DNA of 62,315 bases from assembly GCA_031257565.1 (NCBI GenBank), contig JAIROL010000009.1, positions 1 through 62,315 on the forward strand, read 5' to 3'. Each line of letters starts with the position of its first letter. Position 1 is the stretch's first letter. The position numbers and the translations under genes are program-made. Source of the DNA: Tannerella sp. Lineage in GTDB: Bacteria > Bacteroidota > Bacteroidia > Bacteroidales > Tannerellaceae. Shown here one piece after another: positions 54,617 through 62,315 of this stretch. The notes under the pieces were generated by a model. The model was given only the letters and a program-made list of their open reading frames with translations, was not told the origin of the DNA and made no database searches.

Positions 54617-56665
54617 TCAACCGCTCGCATTACGTTTTTTAATATATTCATAAATAGCCTGCTGCGCCCTGACAGGCGGCTTACCGTTCCGTTTAAAAAT
54701 ATTATTCAGATGTTCGTCGATCATACAGGCTTTCGTATTATCCTGCAACTGGATATTCAGAATCCCGATAATCTCCTGCCTGATATCGGGCGATAAGATC
54801 GGAAACGCAGTTTCTATACGGCGATTCAGGTTCCGTCGCATCCAGTCGGCCGACGCAAGGTACAGGTCTTCCGCGCCATCGTTATAAAAATACCATATAC
54901 GCGAATGTTCCAGGAACACATCCACAATACGCGTAATACGTATGTTCTTACTATACGGTTGATTCGGCACAAGGCAGCATATCCCGCGTATGATCAGGTC
55001 AATCTCCACCCCGTTTTCGGAGGCCTCATACAAAGCGTCGATCATCTGCTTATCATGCAGCCCGTTCATTTTCAGAATGAGATAGCCCCGCCGTCCCTGC
55101 TTGACATGCTCGATCTCGCGCGCTATCATACGCATGATCTCCGGTATCATATTGAAACGCGCAACAAGAAGGCGCTTAAAATCAGGACGGGTATGCCGGC
55201 GTTCAAGCGCCGAGAACAAGCTGTTTACGTCTTCAATGATCCCTTCATCAGACGTCAGAAGAGCCATATCCGAATATATCCTTGCCGTTTTTTCATTGAA
55301 GTTGCCGGTACTCAGGTAAGCCAGGTTCCGGCTTTCGCCTTTCCGCCATATAACGGCGACCTTGGCGTGCACTTTCAATCCGGGTATACTGTAGAAAATC
55401 TTGATACCCGCCTGTTCCATACGCTCGGCGGCGCTTACGTTATTCTCTTCGTCAAACCGCGCCTTCAGCTCTACAAACACCGTCGCCTTCTTCCCGTTTT
55501 TCGCCGCGCTGATCAGCGAGTTTATAACGGCCGAATTTTCGGCCACGCGGTACTGCGTAATTTTTATTTCTTCCACATCCGGTTCAAAAGCCGCCTCCAT
55601 CAGGAAACGCAACAAGTAATCAAAGGACTGATACGGGAAATGAAGCAGCACGTCGCGCCGCATAATCGCGTTGAAGATCGAACCCGCTTCGTCAAGGAAA
55701 GGCGACCGCATCGGCGGCGGAATGGCCCGTTCCAGCTTATTTCCTACAGGATTCGGCAATTTAACCAGGTCCTGCAGGTTCATATAACGTCCTCCCACAA
55801 TCAGGTCATCTCCGGTAATGCCCAACGCCTCGCAGACATACTCCAGCATATCTTCCGGCATCGCGCGGTCATACATAAAACGACTTAACGCGCCGATCTT
55901 ACGCTTTCCGACCTTTGTCTTTATCTCGTTCACAAACTTTTTAGCGTCGCCCACGCTCTTGTCATCCACATAAATATCCGCATCGCGCGAGATCTTGATA
56001 CTATAGCATCCTTCGACGTCATAGCCGGGAAATATGACCGGCAGATTGACCCGGATCACATCGTCTACAAACATGTAATAATACATCCCCTCGTGCGACG
56101 GCAACGGGATAAAACGGGGCGCTTTCAAAAAGGGGATTTTTATCAGGACGTAATACGGATCTTTCGTTACCTTATTCCGCATGCTGACGATCAGATACAG
56201 CCTGCGGTCGCGAATAAAAGTCTTAACGCCCTTTTGTATCGTTACCGGCGAAAGGAATGGGAATACTTCTTCATTAAAATAATTTTGCACAAAAGAACGG
56301 TGAAATTCTTTCGGTTCGCTATCCTGGTAAAGATATATATTTTGTTTACGCAACCCCGGCAGTATCCCTTCATTGAATATACGATAAAAATCCTGCTGCT
56401 GGCGGTTCACTTCGCGCGTTATATTTTCAAGCCGTTCCTCCGAAGTCTCCGCGCTCTCGTCGATATAATTCTTCTTGATAATATCGCCGCGGTGTTCCGA
56501 GACCCGCACTTCATAAAACTCCTCCAGGTTAGAGGCATAAATAGACAGGAAACGAATACGTTCATAGATGGGCAGAGAGGCGTCGTCCGCCTCCATCAGT
56601 ACCCTGTAATTGAACGACAGCCAGCTGGTATCGCGTTTAAAATAGCTATAATTCTTCTCTCCCAT
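54617..56665 (-). CDS. ppk1: Polyphosphate kinase 1 (PPK1)
   Basis: 682 residues, family length. It makes polyphosphate from ATP reversibly. N-domain: KRDTSWLSFNYRVLMEADD, FLSIYASNLEEFYEVRVSE; catalytic domains: HFPYQSFDYLLRFLMEAAFE, ARFDEENNVSAAERMEQAG, and GLKVHAKVAVIWRKGE carrying the phospho-accepting histidine; IWYFYNDGAEDLYLASADWM carries the second. Its minus-strand stop meets the stop of the rRNA methyltransferase (convergent). An exact TATCTTTG lies only 5 bp before the ATG. Confidence 0.96.
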   Translation of the reverse strand: MGEKNYSYFKRDTSWLSFNYRVLMEADDASLPIYERIRFLSIYASNLEEFYEVRVSEHRGDIIKKNYIDESAETSEERLENITREVNRQQQDFYRIFNEGILPGLRKQNIYLYQDSEPKEFHRSFVQNYFNEEVFPFLSPVTIQKGVKTFIRDRRLYLIVSMRNKVTKDPYYVLIKIPFLKAPRFIPLPSHEGMYYYMFVDDVIRVNLPVIFPGYDVEGCYSIKISRDADIYVDDKSVGDAKKFVNEIKTKVGKRKIGALSRFMYDRAMPEDMLEYVCEALGITGDDLIVGGRYMNLQDLVKLPNPVGNKLERAIPPPMRSPFLDEAGSIFNAIMRRDVLLHFPYQSFDYLLRFLMEAAFEPDVEEIKITQYRVAENSAVINSLISAAKNGKKATVFVELKARFDEENNVSAAERMEQAGIKIFYSIPGLKVHAKVAVIWRKGESRNLAYLSTGNFNEKTARIYSDMALLTSDEGIIEDVNSLFSALERRHTRPDFKRLLVARFNMIPEIMRMIAREIEHVKQGRRGYLILKMNGLHDKQMIDALYEASENGVEIDLIIRGICCLVPNQPYSKNIRITRIVDVFLEHSRIWYFYNDGAEDLYLASADWMRRNLNRRIETAFPILSPDIRQEIIGILNIQLQDNTKACMIDEHLNNIFKRNGKPPVRAQQAIYEYIKKRNASG

Positions 56666-56670
56666 GGAAG

Positions 56671-56678
56671 CAAAGATA
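56671..56678 (-). promoter_or_regulatory. -7 box TATCTTTG just upstream of ppk1
   Basis: An exact TAnnTTTG match on the minus strand, 5 bp before the ATG. If used, the message would be leaderless or nearly so. Confidence 0.4.
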
Positions 56679-56716
56679 AGATATTTTTTTATCTTTACGT
56701 CATGTCAAAAACAGGA

Positions 56717-58897
56717 TTAAAGGTTATCAAAAATAAAATTCGACATGCGCGTATACAGATGCATCCGCGTATGGCCGCCGGATATGCCATGATCCCGGTC
56801 CCGGTATATCTGCATTTCAAATTGTTTACCGGCCTGTACCAACGCTTCCGCATAATCCATGCTTTGCTTGAAATGTACATTATCGTCTGCCGTTCCGTGA
56901 ACAAGCAACAGTTTGCCCTGCAGGTTTTTTGCCAGTTTTATCGGCGAGGTCTCGTCATACCCTTTCAGGTTCTCCTTCGGCGTACGCATATAACGTTCCG
57001 TGTAAACCGTATCATAATAACGCCAGTCGGTCGGAGGCGCTACGGCGATACCGGCCTTAAAGACGCCGTCTCCTGCGCTCATGGCCATCAGCGTATTATA
57101 GCCTCCGAAGCTCCATCCCCATATTGCGATACGATCCTTATCGACATACGGCAGTTTGCCGAGAGCTACCGCCGCAGCCGCCTGGTCGCGCGATTCAAGA
57201 TACCCCATACGCAGGTAGGCGCATTTACGGAAAGCTTCTCCGCGCGCGCCGGTGCCACGTCCGTCCACGCAAACGTAAATATATCCGTTAGCCGCCATAT
57301 ACTGTTCCCAATCCATACCGAAACGATCCAATACCGATTGCGAATTGGGTCCGCTATATTGATACATCACAACCGGATATTTTTTCGATTCTGCGAAGTT
57401 TGCAGGCTTAACGATCCAGGCGTTGAACTCCTCTCCGGTCGATGTGGTGACGGTAATAAACTCCTTTGTCGAAAAAGCATATTCCGGCAACTTTGTTTTC
57501 AACGCCGCATTATCCTCAAGAACGCGCAACTCCCTACCCGTTTTCGATTCATGGACGCTGATACGCATCGGCTCTTTCACATTCGAAAAGCGGTTTACAT
57601 AGTACGCATAATTAGCGCTGAAGGCCGCGCTGTTCGTGCCCTGCATCGTCGAGAGGCGCGTTTTTTTCCCTTTTACGTCGACACAATAGACCGAACGGCG
57701 TAGCGGACTCTCTTCCGCCGATTCGTAATAGATCGTCCCCGTCGCTTCATCTTTGCCGATCAGTCGCGTTACGTCCCAGTTCCCGGAAGTCGCCTGCCGC
57801 AGCATCACGCCCGTCGGCGAATACTGGTAGATATGCGCATAGCCGTCTCTCTCGCTCACATACAGGAATCCGCTCTTTGAAAACCGAATGGCGCTCATCC
57901 ATTCGGAATCGATATACGCCTTGTTTTCATCTTTCATTATCAACTTAAACACGCCGCTCTTAGGATTGGCGTAATAAAGATTGAATATATTCTGCCGGCG
58001 GTTAAGCGTCATGACGGCCAGTTGCGAAGGCTCGGCCGCAAAACGGATATACGGAATATAAATCTCCTCGTTAAGGGGCGCTTTCAACTCTTTGATATCT
58101 TTCGTTACAACACAGTAGGAATAAACCGTTACCTTCGAATTCTTCTCTCCCGCTTTCGGATATTTGAATTTCCGTTCAGACGGGTAACAGGAATCTCCGT
58201 ACATCGCCATGGAATATTCCGGTACGTCCGTTTCGTCAAAGCGCGCATAAGCCAGGTATTCGTTATCCGGCGACCAGGCCATCAGGTTGGTCGCGGCAAA
58301 CTCTTCCTCATAAACCCAATCCGTAGCGCCGTTGATGATCTTATTGGCTTCTCCGTCTTTTGTCACCTGCGTTTCGACGTCGTAATCAAATTTCCTGATC
58401 CATATATTATGATCTTCCACATAAGCGCACATACGCCCGTCGGGAGAGAATGTCGGTATCATAATCTTCTTTCCCGATCCGTTCAATCGTTTTACCATAC
58501 GGCGGCGCACATCGTAATCATATACGTCGGCGCGAAACGAATGTCGGTAAATAGGCTCCCTCTCGCGAATGATCAGAACGTGGCGCCCTGTGGAACTGAT
58601 TTCATATCCTTCAAAATCATCAAACGTACATTCTCGCGCATTCTTGACGTCGAACAGCGTATCGACAGGCGCTCCCGTACGATACGAATATTTGACGATC
58701 ATCGTACGCTCCCTGTTCATCGCCGTATAATGTTCCCCGTCAGGCAGCGAACGCATTTCCCCGACGGACGTTTTCTGCCGGAATGTCCCATTCACAATAT
58801 CAGACAGGCTGATACGTTTGCTTCCCTGTTGCGCAAAAACATTTACGGACAACAGGATCATCAAGAATAAGTTCCACTTTTTTTTCATACGAATCAT
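56717..58897 (-). CDS. Dipeptidyl-peptidase IV-like S9 serine protease
   Basis: 726 residues with signal peptide (KWNLFLMILLSVNVFAQ; the second Met at 58888 is an alternative start). N-terminal eight-bladed propeller of the DPP-IV type (ATDWVYEEEFAATNLMAWSPD: the EE pair that binds the substrate N-terminus) and a C-terminal hydrolase with nucleophile Ser in IWGWSFGGYNTLMAMS, Asp in VHGTADDNVHF and His in YRDRDHGISGG. It removes X-Pro dipeptides or tripeptides in the periplasm, as in Porphyromonas DPP4/PtpA. Confidence 0.92.
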   Translation of the reverse strand: MIRMKKKWNLFLMILLSVNVFAQQGSKRISLSDIVNGTFRQKTSVGEMRSLPDGEHYTAMNRERTMIVKYSYRTGAPVDTLFDVKNARECTFDDFEGYEISSTGRHVLIIREREPIYRHSFRADVYDYDVRRRMVKRLNGSGKKIMIPTFSPDGRMCAYVEDHNIWIRKFDYDVETQVTKDGEANKIINGATDWVYEEEFAATNLMAWSPDNEYLAYARFDETDVPEYSMAMYGDSCYPSERKFKYPKAGEKNSKVTVYSYCVVTKDIKELKAPLNEEIYIPYIRFAAEPSQLAVMTLNRRQNIFNLYYANPKSGVFKLIMKDENKAYIDSEWMSAIRFSKSGFLYVSERDGYAHIYQYSPTGVMLRQATSGNWDVTRLIGKDEATGTIYYESAEESPLRRSVYCVDVKGKKTRLSTMQGTNSAAFSANYAYYVNRFSNVKEPMRISVHESKTGRELRVLEDNAALKTKLPEYAFSTKEFITVTTSTGEEFNAWIVKPANFAESKKYPVVMYQYSGPNSQSVLDRFGMDWEQYMAANGYIYVCVDGRGTGARGEAFRKCAYLRMGYLESRDQAAAAVALGKLPYVDKDRIAIWGWSFGGYNTLMAMSAGDGVFKAGIAVAPPTDWRYYDTVYTERYMRTPKENLKGYDETSPIKLAKNLQGKLLLVHGTADDNVHFKQSMDYAEALVQAGKQFEMQIYRDRDHGISGGHTRMHLYTRMSNFIFDNL

Positions 58898-58972
58898 TAT
58901 TTTTAATCAATAAATTGCACCTCTTGTCTAATGTTGTCGTTGCCATACCCTGTCGTTTTATAATTATACCCG

Positions 58973-58980
58973 CAAAGATA
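58973..58980 (-). promoter_or_regulatory. -7 box TATCTTTG of the DPP-IV-like gene
   Basis: An exact TAnnTTTG match on the minus strand, 75 bp before the ATG. Confidence 0.55.
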
Positions 58981-58989
58981 CAACTTTTC

Positions 58990-59057
58990 AGTTGATAGTT
59001 GACAGTTGACAGTTGAAATTTACTGATTTCCTTTCATTTTCAACTATCAACTGTCAA
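58990..59057. repeat. 7-bp tandem repeat forming a long hairpin
   Basis: Four AGTTGAY/A units at 58990-59017. The block 58999-59018 pairs with 59038-59057 at 19 of 20 positions, loop 19 nt. It separates the DPP-IV promoter from the integrase remnant. Confidence 0.75.
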
Positions 59058-59067
59058 TTGAATAAGC

Positions 59068-59301
59068 GTGTTTACCTGTGTGTGGAAAGGAAACTCAAAC
59101 CCGCATCGGTTAACAGCGTTATCGTCCAACTGCTGTCCGCATCAAGATGGAAAAGTATTCAAAATAAGGACGAAGGAAAACCTGAATATACAATTGAAGA
59201 GCATTGCCAAAGCAGCGGGGATAGACAGGCGGGTTACGTGGCATCAAAGCAGGCGCTCGTTCGGAACGACGGTTTGCCTGACCAACGGCGTGCCTCAAGA
59301 A
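59068..59301 (+). pseudogene. Tyrosine recombinase (integrase) remnant
   Basis: From about 59152 the reading VFKIRTKENLNIQLKSIAK then AAGIDRRVTWHQSRRSFGTT and VCLTNGVPQERL matches the catalytic core of Bacteroidota integrases (LKEIA..AGI...LTFHxxRHTFATTV.L.NGVP.E). The HxxR pair is kept, but the GH(T/S) box and nucleophile tyrosine are missing: coding stops at the edge of the PIN gene. Upstream frames are scrambled. A scar of an integrative element. Confidence 0.7.
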
Positions 59302-59304
59302 CGA

Positions 59305-59814
59305 TTATATTTTCCAATTTTTTAAACGCTTTTCCATTTCCATTATTAGTTCAGTGTTATTTTGATATACGATATTTGTTTGTATCAGTATCTTCAATTT
59401 GGCGGCGGCATCTAATAATGAAAGAGAACCACATTCTGTTAACCTGTCAAATATCCAAAGCATGCCATGATATTCAATACACTTCTTTTTCGCACAATTC
59501 CTAACTACTTTATCGCTGCTTAAAACCATTGCATCTATTTTTTTAGCAAGGAATAATACTGTTTTATCGTTTTCAGACAATGATTTGGGATAATCCTGTT
59601 TTTGCATATTTATTCTGTCTTCCGCCGATATGTTATGGATGGTTAATTTTCCGACAGAATGAAATGCCGATAAAACATCTTGCTGATGAGGATATAGTTC
59701 ATTGAAAACATCTAAAGATGTATGTATATCCAGTTCCAAGGAAAAAAGATGGTTTGTTAACTTCAACTCGTACAAGTCTATAAAAATGCAGGCATCTGTA
59801 ATGGCTATTTTCAT
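59305..59814 (-). CDS. PIN-domain protein, toxin partner
   Basis: 169 residues. PIN-type acidic residues: Asp7 in IAITDACIFIDL, Glu39 in DVFNELYP, Asp83 in LSENDKTVLFLAKK and Asp101 in AMVLSSDKVVRNCAKK, forming the RNase metal site. Its ATG overlaps the stop of the XRE/ImmA gene (ATGA), so it is translationally coupled, antitoxin first. Such PIN partners of XRE-COG2856 proteins have been noted computationally as toxin-antitoxin modules. Likely a nuclease toxin; a phage-defence role is possible. Confidence 0.75.
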   Translation of the reverse strand: MKIAITDACIFIDLYELKLTNHLFSLELDIHTSLDVFNELYPHQQDVLSAFHSVGKLTIHNISAEDRINMQKQDYPKSLSENDKTVLFLAKKIDAMVLSSDKVVRNCAKKKCIEYHGMLWIFDRLTECGSLSLLDAAAKLKILIQTNIVYQNNTELIMEMEKRLKNWKI

Positions 59815-60869
59815 TGCACCGTTGTGATTTGTTTACGAAAATCAACCAAAGACTGGTTATTCAATATGGCAGCTTTATTCATGGATATAAGTTCTTCTGC
59901 CAATGCGCGAAATAAAAGCTGGGTGAAACGACCGGATTCTTCCATGCCCGTATATTGTACCGGTTCTGTAATTTTCCAATTATTATGTACAATGATAAAC
60001 ACCAATTGATTTAAATGACTTTCAGTAATAATGTTAAGGTCTTTACAGCGATATATTAAAGCCTGAATAGAGATGCCATATTGTTTTTTAAGTTCGCCCA
60101 ATTCCTGAATAAACAATTTTTTACGTGATATACCTAATTCTTTTTGAATAGCAGTTTGGGGAATAAGCATTGCCGCTGCAAACTGATTACAATACTTTTC
60201 TTTTGTTTTATCGGGAAGATTTCCTAGCGGCAGTAACAGATGCCCCAACTCATGCAATACGGTAAACCGGATTCTGTCTGCCGATTTTAGATTATTTCTG
60301 TTTATTACGATAACGGGAATTATTTGATTAAGCCATGTTTGCATCCCATCAAAACTGTCTTCCGAATAAACCGAAACAACTTTGATGTGATTATCTTCCA
60401 ACAGTTCAATCGTGTTATAAACAGGGTCAAATCCCAAATGCCAACATTCCCTTACTTTCGATGCCGCTCTTTCAATATCCTCAAAAGACGATATGACAGG
60501 CACATCTTTCAGTGGATTTTCAAAATTCGTTTCAATTCCTATAATTTCTTCCAACTCCAAATATCTGGATAATACATCTTTAGTCGATTCGATTATTTTA
60601 TGTTGTTCTTTTACAGGCAATCGGGTTAATTTTCTAAATTCCAACTTTCCCAATTCTACTTTGGTATCCCTGAAAAAGAAATCCGGCTGCACATGAAGCG
60701 CTTTGCTTAAATGATTAATCATGCTGCTATCGGGAATTACTTCCCCTTTTTCATATTTGTGCAATGCCTGTCGTGATATTTTATTATCAAGAGCATCTGC
60801 TAAATCCTGCAATGAAAAACCGTTTAAAATGCGGGCTGACTTGAATCGTTCCGAGAATAACTTGCTCAT
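59811..60869 (-). CDS. XRE helix-turn-helix plus ImmA/IrrE metallopeptidase
   Basis: 352 residues. N-terminal HTH (FSLQDLADALDNKISRQALHKYE, residues 18-40), then an ImmA/IrrE Zn-peptidase with HELGH at 206-210 in RFTVLHELGHLLLPL and the downstream glutamate helix EKYCNQFAAAMLIP. Family members cut repressors when a signal appears; here the protein likely acts as antitoxin and autorepressor for the PIN protein. Promoter -7 TATCTTTG at 60922-60929 (minus). Confidence 0.85.
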   Translation of the reverse strand: MSKLFSERFKSARILNGFSLQDLADALDNKISRQALHKYEKGEVIPDSSMINHLSKALHVQPDFFFRDTKVELGKLEFRKLTRLPVKEQHKIIESTKDVLSRYLELEEIIGIETNFENPLKDVPVISSFEDIERAASKVRECWHLGFDPVYNTIELLEDNHIKVVSVYSEDSFDGMQTWLNQIIPVIVINRNNLKSADRIRFTVLHELGHLLLPLGNLPDKTKEKYCNQFAAAMLIPQTAIQKELGISRKKLFIQELGELKKQYGISIQALIYRCKDLNIITESHLNQLVFIIVHNNWKITEPVQYTGMEESGRFTQLLFRALAEELISMNKAAILNNQSLVDFRKQITTVQ

Positions 60870-60921
60870 ATATAAATATTTTCTTTTATTGTTACAACAT
60901 TATATTGCCTTGTTTGGTTGA

Positions 60922-60929
60922 CAAAGATA
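60922..60929 (-). promoter_or_regulatory. -7 box TATCTTTG of the XRE-ImmA/PIN pair
   Basis: An exact TAnnTTTG match on the minus strand, with TTGA 19 bp upstream, 52 bp before the ATG. Confidence 0.6.
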
Positions 60930-61072
60930 CTATATTTATCTTGAATCGTCAATCTGTCATGTGATTTTTTATTGTTGGATTAGAAAATAACTGTTGCAGA
61001 ATGCTAAGGCGTTGAAGTTGGTGTGAGAAATTATTGTTTGTCTGCATATTTTTGCTTATCTTTGTCGGCGAA

Positions 61073-61165
61073 ATGAGTTATTTGAAAACAGTGGTAAAAC
61101 GCAGCAAACAAAAGCAGTCCGTTCGTTTCTATATCGTTACCCATTTATACTTTTCTTTCGGGTAA
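61073..61165 (+). pseudogene. 30-codon ORF, possible integrase N-terminal remnant
   Basis: MSYLKTVVKRSKQKQSVRFY... with its own exact -7 box (61057-61064) just upstream. The lysine-rich start with a FYI strand resembles the beginning of some Bacteroidota integrases, but the match is short. The integrase C-terminal scar lies 1.8 kb away, before the toxin-antitoxin pair. Confidence 0.3.
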
Positions 61166-61202
61166 AATTGTATTTTTTAGAGGATTGTACGGAATTTTTT
61201 CG

Positions 61203-61210
61203 TACTTTTG
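61203..61210 (+). promoter_or_regulatory. -7 box TACTTTTG of the radical SAM gene
   Basis: An exact TAnnTTTG match that overlaps the first in-frame TTG (61208), so translation must start farther downstream. Confidence 0.55.
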
Positions 61211-61243
61211 CAAAAAACAACGAAGCAGTTAAACGACCCCAAG

Positions 61244-62149
61244 GTGCTTATTAATACAAAAAACAATACGTCGCATCCCGAATTTACCGATTACCTGCGG
61301 AAAAGATTCCCGTTTTTCAAGGTTCAGAAAATCTCTCTGGACGCAGGATTTACCTGTCCCAACCGCGACGGCGCCAAAGGGCGCGGCGGATGCTCCTATT
61401 GTAACAATCAGACATTCCGTCCGGATTACTGTTCCGGAAATAAAAGCATTACCGAACAACTCCGCGAAGGGATTCGATTCTTTTCCCGTAAATATCCGGC
61501 GATGAAGTATCTTGCCTATTTTCAGGCGTACACCGGTACGTATGATCAGGTCGAATCGCTAAAACGCAAATATGACGAAGCCTTAAGTACGGACAACGTA
61601 GCAGGTATTATAATCGGCTCCCGCCCCGATTCTGTTTCCGACGAACTGCTCGATTACCTGAAAGAACTCGGCAGGCATACTTTCGTAATGATAGAATACG
61701 GTATCGAAAGCACGTCTGACGAAACGCTGCAACGCATCAACCGCGGACACACGTATGAAGAAGCCGAAGAGGCGGTCAGGCGTACGGCAGAACGCGGAAT
61801 ACCTGTCGGGGCGCATATCATATTAGGGCTTCCCTGCGAAACGCGGGAGCAAATTCTCCGGCATGCGGACCGCCTTTCGACTCTCCCTCTGACGTCCGTG
61901 AAACTGCACCAGCTCCAGATTATCCGGGGAACGGCCATGGAAAGCGAATTTGAGCGTTATCCCGAACGCTTCCGGCTATATACCGCCGACGAGTACATCA
62001 AACTTGTCATCGAATTTATGAACCGTTTACGGAAAGATATCCATATCGACCGTTTCGTATCGCAATCTCCGAAAGAACTGCTTATCGCGCCCGACTGGGG
62101 CCTGAAAAATCATGAATTCAGGGACCGACTGGAACAACGCCTGAAATAG
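61244..62149 (+). CDS. Radical SAM protein, YhcC/TIGR01212 family (GTG start proposed)
   Basis: About 301 residues. The iron-sulfur cluster motif is CPNRDGAKGRGGCSYC, as in the YhcC/TIGR01212 family, followed by the family's YFQAYTGTYDQVESL and GIIIGSRPDSVSDELLDYL, EYGIESTSDETLQRINRGHT and VGAHIILGLPCETREQIL. The function is not established. In-frame TTG at 61208 lies within the -7 box, so I propose the GTG at 61244 (no ATG occurs in the first 90 codons). A strong terminator begins at the stop codon. Confidence 0.85.
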   Translation: MLINTKNNTSHPEFTDYLRKRFPFFKVQKISLDAGFTCPNRDGAKGRGGCSYCNNQTFRPDYCSGNKSITEQLREGIRFFSRKYPAMKYLAYFQAYTGTYDQVESLKRKYDEALSTDNVAGIIIGSRPDSVSDELLDYLKELGRHTFVMIEYGIESTSDETLQRINRGHTYEEAEEAVRRTAERGIPVGAHIILGLPCETREQILRHADRLSTLPLTSVKLHQLQIIRGTAMESEFERYPERFRLYTADEYIKLVIEFMNRLRKDIHIDRFVSQSPKELLIAPDWGLKNHEFRDRLEQRLK

Positions 62150-62191
62150 AAGAAAAAGCCCGGCGTCTGCCGGGCTTTTTCTTCTATTTTT
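62149..62191. terminator. Strong bidirectional intrinsic terminator
   Basis: A perfect 16-bp stem (GAAGAAAAAGCCCGGC, 62149-62164, with 62169-62184) and a 4-nt loop GTCT, followed by TATTTTTTT. A-rich and T-rich flanks make it work in both directions, for the radical SAM gene and the facing transposase-family gene. Confidence 0.95.
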
Positions 62192-62315
62192 TTAAAATTG
62201 CATTTATTTCTTCTATCGTCAGACCGGTGATGTCGGCAATGGTTTCTACTGTCAAACCTGCTTTATTACTTTTCCTGACTGTTTCGGCTTTCTCTTTGGC
62301 TATTCCTTCGGCTAT
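62184..62315 (-). CDS. Rpn/PD-(D/E)XK nuclease transposase-family protein, C-terminus only
   Basis: The minus-strand frame is open from the window end to a TAG at 62184-62186. It reads IAEGIAKEKAETVRKSNKAG then LTVETIADITGLTIEEINAI: the charged EGxAxEKAE repeats and final (LS/T)VETIAxITGL(T/S)xEEI helix are typical of the C-terminus of Rpn-type recombination-promoting nucleases (PD-(D/E)XK transposase family). The nuclease domain lies beyond the window. The stop overlaps the terminator stem. Confidence 0.75.
   Translation of the reverse strand: MAEGIAKEKAETVRKSNKAGLTVETIADITGLTIEEINAILKK

Larger units (their letters stand above)
60870..61243. other. 374-bp stretch between the toxin-antitoxin pair and the radical SAM gene
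   Basis: It holds the minus-strand promoter of the XRE/ImmA gene (60922), a plus-strand -7 box (61057-61064, TATCTTTG), a 30-codon ORF that looks like an integrase start (61073-61165), and the -7 box of the radical SAM gene (61203). Confidence 0.6.

Noticed and set aside
54905-55888. Plus-strand open frame of 327 codons opposite ppk1
   Set aside because: Antisense shadow of the conserved PPK1 core, with no ribosome site or recognisable domain.
56093-57703. Long plus-strand open frame of 536 codons opposite ppk1 and DPP-IV
   Set aside because: It is antisense to two well-supported genes, has no family features, and is rich in residues that mirror their codons.

Overview
The window looks like a chromosome segment of a Bacteroidales bacterium (Bacteroidota). 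It has two SusC/SusD pairs, many lipoprotein signals, a hybrid XylR/AraC regulator, Bacteroidota-only families (DUF4783, DUF4466, DUF5686, FimA-like fimbrillin), and many promoters of the Bacteroides sigma-factor type (-7 TAnnTTTG, sometimes with a -33 TTTG). I cannot name genus or species. I see no rRNA, tRNA or CRISPR array.

Region 1 (1-36149, all plus strand) is a large glycan-use locus. It opens with the tail of a DegT aminotransferase fused by a deletion to a frameshifted gene remnant. A six-gene operon follows (1424-8917): neutral-ceramidase-like protein, MurQ, Tat-signal DegT aminotransferase, a second ceramidase-like lipoprotein carrying an inserted beta-propeller, a BadF-type amino-sugar kinase, and an esterase. 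A XylR/AraC regulator (9113) precedes a Tat-signal Gfo/Idh/MocA protein and a broken hydrolase. Two SusC/SusD systems (12734-19088 and 25429-30495) flank two BNR_4-type propellers and a double esterase. An MFS sugar transporter with NagA, then a GH29 fucosidase with a 6-bladed propeller protein, complete the locus. Four operons share a 21-bp-spaced direct repeat at a fixed distance from the -7 box, which suggests one regulon controlled by the XylR/AraC protein. The inferred flow is: surface capture and trimming, TonB-dependent import, release of N-acetylated amino sugars and fucose, inner-membrane uptake, then phosphorylation, de-etherification and deacetylation.

Region 2 (36165-41968) is mostly core genes: a PatB/MalY lyase, a SlyD-like FKBP, AroC, an S41 protease and RlmH. 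It also holds a lipoprotein remnant and a decayed PIN toxin-antitoxin pair.

Region 3 (about 41995-45905) is an AT-rich insertion between divergent rlmH and DUF4783-nadC. It carries a AAA+ ATPase/subtilase pair that matches the IetAS type of defence system, plus a small orphan ORF whose decayed copy lies 10 kb away.

Region 4 (45949-58897) is housekeeping: DUF4783, NadC, a DUF5686 protein, a FimA-like lipoprotein, a hexapeptide acyltransferase, an RsmI-like methyltransferase, an RsmF-like rRNA methyltransferase, PPK1 and DPP-IV. Region 5 (59000-61165) is a second small island: an integrase remnant and a translationally coupled XRE-ImmA/IrrE plus PIN pair. The window ends with a YhcC-type radical SAM protein, a strong terminator, and the C-terminus of an Rpn/PD-(D/E)XK transposase-family protein.
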